From the NCBI GenBank assembly GCA_031257415.1, contig JAIROR010000007.1, positions 1 to 12,808 on the forward strand: a stretch of 12,808 nt of DNA. The letters run 5' to 3'. A model generated the notes under the pieces. That model worked only from the letters and a program-made list of their open reading frames with translations. It did no database searches and was not told the origin of the DNA. This document shows positions 1 through 5,434 of the stretch, piece after piece (the stretch's first letter is position 1; every line of letters begins with the position of its first letter). The translations under genes and the position numbers were made by a program. Source of the DNA: Holosporales bacterium (lineage in GTDB: Bacteria; Pseudomonadota; Alphaproteobacteria; RUG11792).

Positions 1-17
1 AATAATTTTTGTCAAGT

Positions 18-32
18 TTAACGGAAAATTAA
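18..32. promoter_or_regulatory. CtrA-type box overlapping -35 region
   Basis: This is a perfect TTAA-N7-TTAA (spacer CGGAAAA). The known CtrA recognition pattern in Alphaproteobacteria is TTAA-N7-TTAAC, and at activated promoters it overlaps the -35 region. Here the second half-site ends 11 bases before the extended -10 at 41-49, which is the expected geometry. CtrA itself is not in the window, so binding is inferred. Confidence 0.5.
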
Positions 33-40
33 TACTTTTG

Positions 41-49
41 TGGTATAAT
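41..49 (+). promoter_or_regulatory. extended -10 promoter element
   Basis: The sequence reads TGG followed by a perfect TATAAT, i.e. the TGnTATAAT extended -10 form. No good -35 hexamer sits 17 bases upstream; a CtrA-type box occupies that place instead, so activation by a bound regulator is plausible. Transcription would start near 56. Confidence 0.5.
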
Positions 50-78
50 TAATACGGGGGCGGTTTCTAAAAATTGTC

Positions 79-93
79 TTAAAAAAGAGTTAA
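79..93. promoter_or_regulatory. CtrA-type box
   Basis: Perfect TTAA-N7-TTAA with spacer AAAAGAG. It lies about 25-40 bases after the predicted start of transcription from the -10 at 44-49, a place from which a bound protein would tend to block rather than activate. A half-matching partner (TTAA at 95, TTTA at 106, N7 spacing) follows directly. Confidence 0.4.
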
Positions 94-189
94 ATTAAGG
101 TATAGTTTAGAATAAGAAAATAACAACAAATAAACAATTTTCAGGCGCCCTAGCGCAAAACAATCTTCATACCAACGACTTCGGCTCCG

Positions 190-204
190 TTAAGGAAATA
201 TTAA
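190..204. promoter_or_regulatory. CtrA-type box
   Basis: Perfect TTAA-N7-TTAA with spacer GGAAATA. Read on the minus strand it ends TTAAC, matching the full TTAA-N7-TTAAC consensus. It lies about 180 bases before the start of the DsbA-like gene. Confidence 0.4.
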
Positions 205-384
205 GGAATTGTTGCCGCCGCTGGGTTACGATGGCTTTCAGTCTTGTGGGGCTAAGCCTGCTATTGCATTCTTGCAACAGCTGCCTCCTGTTATCATTTT
301 TCTGGAACAAAATATTTGAATTTGTAGCGATATGATCGTAACTTTAATATGTGTGCTTTCGTGTTTTTAGCAAAGAGAAGTTTT

Positions 385-1245
385 ATGGATAATTGTGGTT
401 TGGGAAAGTTTGCCTTGGTACTTTCGGTCATAGCCGTTGGTGTTTCTGGGTACTCTTGTTTAAAGAAGTGTAAATGTGGAGATTCTGCTTCAGATTTAGA
501 CTCCAAGATTGAAGCGATGGTTGGGGATATCATATCAAAAAAACCCGATATCATTATGGAGGCGATGAGCAAAGGTGTCGCTCAAAAGAGAGAGGAGTCC
601 ATAAAGCAACTTGGAGCTGATGTGGCCGCCAGTAAGGATGAGATCAGCAAGTTGGCAATGAATTTTGGCCCATCATCAGCGAAGGCCTCTGTTTTTGCTT
701 TTATAGATCCAACCTGCAAGCATTGCATCGAGTTTGAAAAGGAATTTTTGAAGATCCTGGATTCAAAAAAGGATATCGGATTCAAAGTCGTACCTGTGGC
801 AGTTCTCGGCGAGGATTCCGTGATGATAGGGAAGGTATATTATGCCCTCTATTCGAAGAGCCCCGAAAAGGCCCTGAAATTTATTAAGTTTGTTGCAAAT
901 TCGAAGAATACGCTCGATAAAACAGCAATAGAGAAAGGATTGAAATCAATAGGGGCGGATTATGATAAGGACGTCGAGCCAAATCTGAGCGCTGCCGACG
1001 AGAGATTGGCCAAGAATGGAGAGCTCGCTCAGAAGATAGGGGTTCCGGTTGTTCCTGCCGTGTTCATTGTTGAGGGTAGTAAAGCTGAAATGCTTCAGAA
1101 TCCCACAGCGGAGATTATAATTGATTCCGTGGAGAGGATGATGACGGGTGCCCCGAAAAATGCTGGCGGAAAGCCTGCAGGGGAAAGTTTGAGCGAGGCG
1201 AAGAAGTTGCAGACGGAAGAACCGAAAAAGGGGGAATCCAAGTAG
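385..1245 (+). CDS. DsbA-family thiol:disulfide oxidoreductase
   Basis: An exported thioredoxin-fold protein expected to make or reshuffle disulfide bonds in the periplasm. I chose the ATG at 385 (286 aa) because AGAGAAG lies 4 bases upstream; an in-frame ATG at 349 would add 12 residues and has no such site. Residues about 8-22 are a hydrophobic signal or anchor segment. A charged helical stretch (about 40-90, with the PDIIMEAM motif seen in the N-terminal arm of many alphaproteobacterial DsbA-like proteins) comes before the catalytic domain. The active site is C-K-H-C at 111-114 in the context DPTCKHC. The likely cis-proline is in VVPAVFI near residue 224. The C-terminal 30 residues are a Lys/Glu/Pro-rich tail. 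It converges with another exported thioredoxin-fold gene. Family assignment is firm; the substrate is unknown. Confidence 0.88.
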   Translation: MDNCGLGKFALVLSVIAVGVSGYSCLKKCKCGDSASDLDSKIEAMVGDIISKKPDIIMEAMSKGVAQKREESIKQLGADVAASKDEISKLAMNFGPSSAKASVFAFIDPTCKHCIEFEKEFLKILDSKKDIGFKVVPVAVLGEDSVMIGKVYYALYSKSPEKALKFIKFVANSKNTLDKTAIEKGLKSIGADYDKDVEPNLSAADERLAKNGELAQKIGVPVVPAVFIVEGSKAEMLQNPTAEIIIDSVERMMTGAPKNAGGKPAGESLSEAKKLQTEEPKKGESK

Positions 1246-1509
1246 AAATCAGTTGACGTGGTGGCTGCAGCGCGCGTAGTGTGTGTTGCGCCACCGTTGG
1301 CCTTGTGTTCGAATTAGTTATCAAAAGGCTGATGCTTTTATACTAATGCATGAGGTAGGAGGGGTATCCCCAGAGCACTGGCTCATAGCAAAAATCGGCA
1401 CAATGTACGATTGTCTTTGGGTACGATTGTCTTTGGGTACGATCATCTTCGGGTACGATTGTCTTTGGGTACAATTTTGGGCACACAGATCTTTGACGAG
1501 GTTAGAGCT
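1246..1509. other. convergent intergenic region
   Basis: This gap lies between the stop codons of two convergent thioredoxin-fold genes and holds no gene. It contains a possible imperfect hairpin (GGTGGC at about 1258 with GCCACC at about 1290, extended by a GCA/TGC pair past one bulged base) with no clear T-run, then the 16-bp tandem repeat at 1405-1481. The 10-bp palindrome TAGAGCTCTA (1503-1512) covers the stop codon of the minus-strand gene. Confidence 0.5.
1405..1481. repeat. 16-bp tandem repeat, about 4.8 copies
   Basis: Four units of GTACGATTGTCTTTGG start at 1405, 1421, 1437 and 1453, followed by a partial fifth copy (1469-1481). Units 1, 2 and 4 are identical; unit 3 differs at three positions. 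Each unit begins with the palindrome GTAC. The units abut directly with no unique spacers, so this is not a CRISPR array. It sits between two convergent genes just beyond the end of the minus-strand one. Confidence 0.92.
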
Positions 1510-2931
1510 CTAGTCTTCCTCACCGTCTTCTTCCTCCTCCTCGGATTCTTCTTCCTCAGGTTCCTCTTCGGCATCTCTGCTTCTTTTGGAACTACTCTTT
1601 TTAGAACTACCTCTTTTGGATGTTTTTTTCGACTTAGCAGTATTTTTACTATAGGAATCTTCTTCGAAATCGTTGCCTTCTTCGTCTTCACCGTCTTCCT
1701 CTTCGTCCTCATCCTCGGAAGAAAATATAAACTGCCCCTGTCGGCATACCTTCTTCTTTTTCTTTTTCTTCTTCTTTCGAGGAGGGCATTTATTGATCTC
1801 ATCTATTATGTATGGCTTGATTGGACATAAAACTACGCAATCGTCATCTTTTTTGATCTTCCGTTTCTTGGGGGAATGTTGCTCGCAAGCCTCACCGAGC
1901 GTGCACGATTCCTTCGAATGCTTTGCAATAGTCTTTACGGGGTGCAGAACATTATTGTTTAAAGTACTTGTATGATTATTAGCCCTGTCTCTATTGACCC
2001 TTCCTTTGTGATTACTTGTCGCCCCAGCAGTTTTCGCTTTCTTTGCTGAAGATTCTTTTTCCTTTTTCTGGGAATATTTCTTCTTGCCGGCATTGGGGGC
2101 ATCTTTGGAGCCAGAAGCGTCCTTGGCGCCAGGTATCTTGGAGCTATCTTTTTTAACCTTTTCTTTTTCTTTCGTTTTATCCTTTTCTTTCGTTTTATCT
2201 TTTTCTTTTGCTGTATCTTCGTTAGTTGACGTCTCATCGGAACTTTCGTCTGTTTGCTCGGAGTCGGCTTGCTTATCGTCTGAATCTTCCCAAATTTCTA
2301 GGAATTGCTTCAAGACTGTATCACTTGAGAAGTTCATTTTTTGGACAGCACTTGCCCCGACGGCCCTGAATACTTCCTTTCCATTTTTTACGGCGACTAT
2401 CACGGGGAGGCCCTCGACACCGCTGCTCGAAAGGACTGCCGCGCTTGCTATCATATTAACAACTGTAGTTTTCGAAAGCTTTATATTGTGCACTGTAATT
2501 TTCTTTTCTGCCTCTTCAAACTCCTGCATTGTTGGATCCTTCCAATCCTTAAGTCTTTCAAGACTTGGGACTCCAACGAAAATGATGTGAACAGATGCCA
2601 ATCTGAGAAGTTCTATATGCTTGGAAAAATTCGTTAGAAATTCCTTACAGTGGGGGCACCAATCCCCAAAGAATATGACAACGGCCTTTTTCAATGCGTC
2701 AACATCTACTGCTTTTTTGATTAGCTTTCCATCTTTTTTGAAGAAGAATGATGAATTTTCCTTGAATAGCACAGAGTTTTGCCGTGTGTAATACTCCAGA
2801 AAAGGATTCGCGTTAGAAGCTTCTTGAGCATTAGAATCCTGGAAACTGGACGAAAGGACACATGCGGCAAGCAAGTTTGACACTACCACGCTCAATTTCG
2901 GGAAGAAACCAGTAACGCCAAAAATTCTCAT
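1510..2931 (-). CDS. exported thioredoxin-fold protein with Lys/Glu-rich tail
   Basis: A 473-residue protein in two parts. Residues 1-35 are a signal sequence; LAAC (21-24) fits a lipobox, so it may be a lipoprotein. Residues about 45-215 are a thioredoxin fold with active site C92-P-H-C95 in FFGDWCPHC and a likely cis-proline P176 in GLPVIVAV, as in TlpA/thioredoxin-like proteins. From about 216 to the end it is low complexity: an acidic Ser/Thr/Asp patch, tandem KEKDKT hexapeptides, Lys-rich stretches, a six-cysteine island (C343, 349, 365, 369, 382, 396), a run of nine lysines (386-394), and two strongly acidic blocks (about 405-425 and 454-473). No ribosome binding site precedes the ATG, which lies 20 nt after the tRNA-Arg, so co-transcription with the tRNA is likely. 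The tail's role is unknown. The redox domain is confidently identified; the tail could be a surface, polyanion-binding or host-directed region. Confidence 0.8.
   Translation of the reverse strand: MRIFGVTGFFPKLSVVVSNLLAACVLSSSFQDSNAQEASNANPFLEYYTRQNSVLFKENSSFFFKKDGKLIKKAVDVDALKKAVVIFFGDWCPHCKEFLTNFSKHIELLRLASVHIIFVGVPSLERLKDWKDPTMQEFEEAEKKITVHNIKLSKTTVVNMIASAAVLSSSGVEGLPVIVAVKNGKEVFRAVGASAVQKMNFSSDTVLKQFLEIWEDSDDKQADSEQTDESSDETSTNEDTAKEKDKTKEKDKTKEKEKVKKDSSKIPGAKDASGSKDAPNAGKKKYSQKKEKESSAKKAKTAGATSNHKGRVNRDRANNHTSTLNNNVLHPVKTIAKHSKESCTLGEACEQHSPKKRKIKKDDDCVVLCPIKPYIIDEINKCPPRKKKKKKKKKVCRQGQFIFSSEDEDEEEDGEDEEGNDFEEDSYSKNTAKSKKTSKRGSSKKSSSKRSRDAEEEPEEEESEEEEEDGEED
2165..2218 (-). repeat. 18-bp tandem repeat coding KEKDKT
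   Basis: Two identical or near-identical 18-bp units (2165-2182, 2183-2200) and a decayed third (2201-2218) encode the repeated hexapeptide in the charged tail of the thioredoxin-fold protein. In-frame repeat growth is a likely origin of the tail. Confidence 0.8.
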
Positions 2932-2951
2932 AACAACATGCCAATAAACAG

Positions 2952-3028
2952 TGGCGCGCCCAGGAAGATTCGAACTCCCAACCTTCAGATCCGTAGTCTG
3001 ACGCTCTATCCAATTGGGCTATGGGCGC
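2952..3028 (-). tRNA. tRNA-Arg (anticodon ACG)
   Basis: Read on the minus strand, all arms fold: acceptor stem GCGCCCA (3028-3022) pairs with TGGGCGC (2962-2956), a D arm follows, then the anticodon stem TCAGA/TCTGA enclosing loop CTACGGA with anticodon ACG at 2994-2992. The T arm GGGAG/CTTCC (one G-T pair) encloses TTCGAAT. The discriminator is G and the 3' CCA is encoded (2954-2952). ACG is the usual bacterial arginine anticodon whose first base is edited to inosine by TadA. The gene ends 20 nt before the start codon of the thioredoxin-fold gene on the same strand. Confidence 0.97.
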
Positions 3029-3047
3029 ACACCTAACCTTCATCACA

Positions 3048-3076
3048 AGTATGCCAAAGTTTTCTAGTATCTTCAA
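3048..3076 (-). promoter_or_regulatory. promoter for tRNA-Arg (and downstream gene)
   Basis: On the minus strand TTGAAG (3076-3071), a 17-base spacer and CATACT (3053-3048) form a sigma70-like promoter with 4/6 matches in each hexamer. Transcription would start near 3041, about 13 bases before the tRNA. No other promoter is visible in the 20 nt between tRNA and the next start codon. Confidence 0.45.
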
Positions 3077-3216
3077 CAAAAATTCATTAGTGATCATGAC
3101 GCAAATGCAAAACGAAATTTTATGGCGCTCGCATGCAGTGAATTGCCTCAAATCTGTAGTAATAATGCAGCAACTTAGCTGTAGATCAAGACGCCTGAGC
3201 GCCTCGATCTTCTTAT

Positions 3217-3255
3217 GAGAAAAGCACGCAAACTCAACTTACGCGTCAGCGTGCT
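3217..3255 (-). terminator. rho-independent terminator of coiled-coil gene
   Basis: On the minus strand AGCACGC (3255-3249) and GCGTGCT (3229-3223) form a 7-bp stem that runs straight into TTTTCTC. The loop is long, about 19 nt. It begins about 15 bases after the stop codon of the coiled-coil gene. Confidence 0.65.
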
Positions 3256-3269
3256 ACAATGAGTTATTG

Positions 3270-4190
3270 TTATTCACCAAAGGTACACTTCTGGTATTCC
3301 TTACATGCTAGAAATACTTTTTTCTTCTCATCTTTTGTTAGCGTGTTCTCAATCTCCCGTAGTCGCTCTTTTAGAGAGTAACTACATAACGTTATTCCTA
3401 ATGTCTGTATTAATCTTAAATTCCCTAGTTTTAATTTCTCTATTTCTTTATTTTGCATATCAATTATTGTACTCAAATTTTTAATTTCTTTTTCCTGAGC
3501 ATCGCCCGTAAGCGCATTTTGCAGGTTCAAGATTACTTTTCCCTTCCTTTCGATTTCTTCTTCCAGCTCTTTGATTCTTTTTTCCAGCTCTTTGTTTCTT
3601 TTTTCCCGTCTTTGAATTTCTATGTCCAGATCATAGTCATCAAGCGCAGCTTTTATGTTTAAGTTTTCTTCTTCCAGCTCTTTGTTTCTTTTTTTCAGTT
3701 CTTTGTTTCTTTTTTCCAGTTCTTCGCTTCCTCCTTTCTTTTTCTTTTCTTCTTCCAGTTTTCGCTTCTTTTCGGTTTCTTCTTTCTGCTTCTTTTCGGT
3801 TTCTTCTCTCTGCTGCTGCTGCTGCTTCTTCTTTTCTTCTTCCAGTTTTCGCTTCTTTTCGGTTTCTTCTCTCTGCTTCTTCTTTTCTTCTTCCAGTTTT
3901 CGCTTCTTTTCGGTTTCTTCTTTCTGCTTCTTTTCATTCTCCTCTTTTAGCTTCCTCTTGTTTTCCTCTTGCTTTTTAATTTCTTCTTCTAGCTGCTTTT
4001 CGGTTTCTTCTCGCTCTTCAACAGTAACATTTTGTACAGTAACATTTTGTACAGTTTCACTGTTGTTTTCACTACAGTAACCTCCAAATATCCCCTCCTC
4101 CTCAACTACAATCTGATTCGTAATGACCGAAGCCGAACAGGTCCCGGCCAGGAGGCTACCTCCAATCACTGCTATAAGTTTACTTTTCAT
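3270..4190 (-). CDS. secreted coiled-coil repeat protein
   Basis: A 306-residue protein of no family I recognise. The start at 4190 is set by GGAGAAGAG at 4201-4193 and by the signal peptide it yields (MKSKLIAVIGGSLLAG, likely cut after TCSA). The frame stays open upstream to 4325 but that part is A+T-rich, contains the 21-bp repeat and lacks a ribosome site. After a short Thr/Val/Asn repeat (TVQNV twice, 15-bp DNA repeat near 4020-4060), residues about 55-155 are an extremely charged Lys/Glu/Arg helix with a 17-residue unit (EETEKKRKLEEEKKK core) and a run of five Gln. A heptad-like coiled coil continues to about 260. The C-terminal 45 residues are less repetitive and include three cysteines (in LCSYS, LACKEY and KCTFGE). 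Probably an exported or surface fibrous protein; function unknown. Confidence 0.78.
   Translation of the reverse strand: MKSKLIAVIGGSLLAGTCSASVITNQIVVEEEGIFGGYCSENNSETVQNVTVQNVTVEEREETEKQLEEEIKKQEENKRKLKEENEKKQKEETEKKRKLEEEKKKQREETEKKRKLEEEKKKQQQQQREETEKKQKEETEKKRKLEEEKKKKGGSEELEKRNKELKKRNKELEEENLNIKAALDDYDLDIEIQRREKRNKELEKRIKELEEEIERKGKVILNLQNALTGDAQEKEIKNLSTIIDMQNKEIEKLKLGNLRLIQTLGITLCSYSLKERLREIENTLTKDEKKKVFLACKEYQKCTFGE
3750..3960 (-). repeat. in-frame repeats of the coiled-coil gene
   Basis: The element CCAGTTTTCGCTTCTTTTCG recurs at 3755, 3842 and 3893. The spacings are 87 and 51 bases (29 and 17 codons), so the 17-residue unit repeats in frame. The longer spacing is explained by an insertion that includes a CTG/CAG run encoding five glutamines. 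Such repeats are prone to length change. Confidence 0.8.
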
Positions 4191-4266
4191 AACTCTTCTC
4201 CATAAAAATAAAATAGAAACACTAACCACGCCAGTGTACAACATATTTAACTTCCGTGCAACAAAA

Positions 4267-4313
4267 ATATAAAGTTTGCTCAACAATATATAAAGTTTGC
4301 TCAACAATATATA
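4267..4313. repeat. 21-bp tandem repeat between divergent genes
   Basis: Two exact copies of TATAAAGTTTGCTCAACAA plus two flanking bases (4268-4288 and 4289-4309) and a few bases of a third. The period equals two helical turns. It lies in the 159-bp gap between the coiled-coil gene (minus) and nuoH (plus), where the promoters of both must be, so it may bind a regulator twice on the same DNA face. A weak plus-strand promoter (TTGCTC at 4297, TATCAC at 4320, 17-base spacing) overlaps the second copy. Confidence 0.85.
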
Positions 4314-4349
4314 CACTTTTATCACACTGAGGGATAAAATAGACGTGTT

Positions 4350-5309
4350 GTGTTTGCTATTGTTGCCCTGCGTATGTTGTTAAAGATTTTGGTTGTATTC
4401 ACGTGCTGCATAGGGGCGGCAGCATATTTATCCCTTTTCGAGAGGAAAATTCTTGGAAGGATCCAAAGAAGGCTTGGCCCTTCGTATTGCGGGCCATTTG
4501 GGGTGCTCCAGCCAATAGCAGATGCTTTGAAACTCTTCCTCAAGAAGGGGGCTTTGAAAGGGCATTCTAAGAACTCTATATTCTCTGTTTGTTTTTTTAT
4601 GTTCGCAAGTCTATTACTGATTTTGTTCGTTCCATTATCAGAGGATATATATCTTTTTAATCCCAAATACGGACTTATTTATATTGTAATTCTGCTGGAG
4701 ACAATTGGAATATGCGAGGTATTGATCGGAACAAATACCATTTCAAAGTATGGAATCATAGGAGGAGTCAGAAGTTATTTTCAATTGCCAGCCTCGCATA
4801 TTCCGTTTGTTTTATCGTTATTGTGTGTTGCGCTTGCCGCTAATTCATTTAATCTTATAAAAATTGGACAATTCCAAAATGTATGGCCATTGTCAATTAC
4901 CACTGCTCCTGTATTTATAATTTTCTTTGTCAGTATTTTGATAATCTTGAACAGAACGCCATTTGATTTCACAGAAGCTGAATCTGAACTGGTGGCCGGA
5001 AATTACGTCGAATATGGAGGAATGCTTTTTGCAATGATATACCTTTCCGAATATATCAATTTAATGTTTGCATCTGCATTGACAACAATTCTATTCCTCG
5101 GAGCTTGGAATCCAATTATGTTTATAAAAAATATACCACCGTGGGTTTGGATGCTCCTGAAGACCACATTTGTCATGACTTTCATGATAGTGATAAGGGC
5201 TATGCTTCCGCGATATAAGCAACAGGACATAATCAAGATTTCTTGGAAATTATTTTGCCCAGTGCTGATTATATGTCTTTTTTTTAGAGTATACTTATAT
5301 AAGCCCTGA
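4350..5309 (+). CDS. nuoH: NADH-quinone oxidoreductase subunit H
   Basis: A membrane subunit of respiratory complex I that forms part of the quinone chamber and first proton path. At 319 residues it is near the family length. The signature YLSLFERKILGRIQRR (26-41) with QPIADALKLFLKK (54-66) is the NuoH N-terminal motif, and RTPFDFTEAESELVAGNYVEY starting at 202 is the second family signature. RAMLPRY near 283 is the usual C-terminal motif. About eight hydrophobic segments are visible. The start is probably the GTG at 4350, giving about 30 residues before ERK as in homologues; the ATG at 4374 would clip the first helix. Oddly, it stands alone with no nuo neighbour, and the segment that normally reads Q..SYEV reads QLPASHIP (145-152), so the conserved glutamate is replaced by His. 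It could be a divergent but working subunit. Confidence 0.95.
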   Translation: MFAIVALRMLLKILVVFTCCIGAAAYLSLFERKILGRIQRRLGPSYCGPFGVLQPIADALKLFLKKGALKGHSKNSIFSVCFFMFASLLLILFVPLSEDIYLFNPKYGLIYIVILLETIGICEVLIGTNTISKYGIIGGVRSYFQLPASHIPFVLSLLCVALAANSFNLIKIGQFQNVWPLSITTAPVFIIFFVSILIILNRTPFDFTEAESELVAGNYVEYGGMLFAMIYLSEYINLMFASALTTILFLGAWNPIMFIKNIPPWVWMLLKTTFVMTFMIVIRAMLPRYKQQDIIKISWKLFCPVLIICLFFRVYLYKP

Positions 5310-5366
5310 TACAGATGTCTTCAATTTATTATTTCTCAAGATTCTTCAATAACATGCTCATGGAGC

Positions 5367-5395
5367 TTGAAATAGAACTGAAACTGATTCATAAT
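5367..5395 (+). promoter_or_regulatory. sigma70-like promoter of large repeat protein
   Basis: TTGAAA (5367-5372), a 17-base spacer, and CATAAT (5390-5395), one mismatch in the -10. Transcription would start near 5402, leaving a leader of about 33 bases with the ribosome site GGGGGAGA just before the ATG at 5435. Confidence 0.6.
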
Positions 5396-5434
5396 GAAAT
5401 TATGATGTGTTGCATCTGATTGCTGGGGGAGAGA

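Larger units (their letters stand above)
1..384. promoter_or_regulatory. noncoding leader with CtrA-type boxes
   Basis: I see no convincing gene in this stretch ahead of the DsbA-like gene. It is A+T-rich up to about 140 and then more mixed. It holds three perfect TTAA-N7-TTAA motifs (18-32, 79-93, 190-204), an extended -10 element (41-49) and a G-run island at 55-63. A weak pairing (TGTTGC near 210, GCAACA near 275) could fold the 210-280 segment. A 34-codon ORF at 231-335 has a hydrophobic start but no ribosome binding site, so it is not called as a gene. If the promoter at 41-49 serves the gene at 385, the mRNA leader is about 330 nt long, which is unusual; a separate small RNA is the alternative. 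Confidence 0.5.
3029..3269. other. intergenic region upstream of tRNA-Arg
   Basis: No gene is seen here. It contains the tRNA promoter (3048-3076), a minus-strand hairpin at about 3185-3210 (an 11-bp stem, GATCGAGGCGC with GCGTCTTGATC including two G-T pairs, loop TCAG), and the terminator of the coiled-coil gene (3217-3255). The hairpin without a T-run comes right after the terminator in the direction of transcription and may be a backup stop or RNA structure. Confidence 0.5.

Noticed and set aside
231-335. 34-codon ORF with a signal-like start (MAFSLVGLSLLLHSC)
   Set aside because: No ribosome binding site, ends with no mature protein beyond the hydrophobic part, and lies in a regulatory leader; kept only as a remark.
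1405-1481. Short CRISPR-like array
   Set aside because: Units abut with no spacers and no cas gene is nearby; it is a plain tandem repeat.
1411-1830. Hydrophobic plus-strand ORF of 139 codons
   Set aside because: It is the antisense of the Lys/Glu-rich tail (AAG/GAA codons read backwards give Leu/Phe/Ser) and has no ribosome site.
3655-4080. Ser/Phe-rich plus-strand ORF of 141 codons
   Set aside because: Antisense shadow of the coiled-coil repeat region.
4191-4325. 45-residue N-terminal extension of the coiled-coil protein
   Set aside because: It consists of the A+T-rich tandem repeat translated, lacks a ribosome site, and would bury the signal peptide found at 4190.
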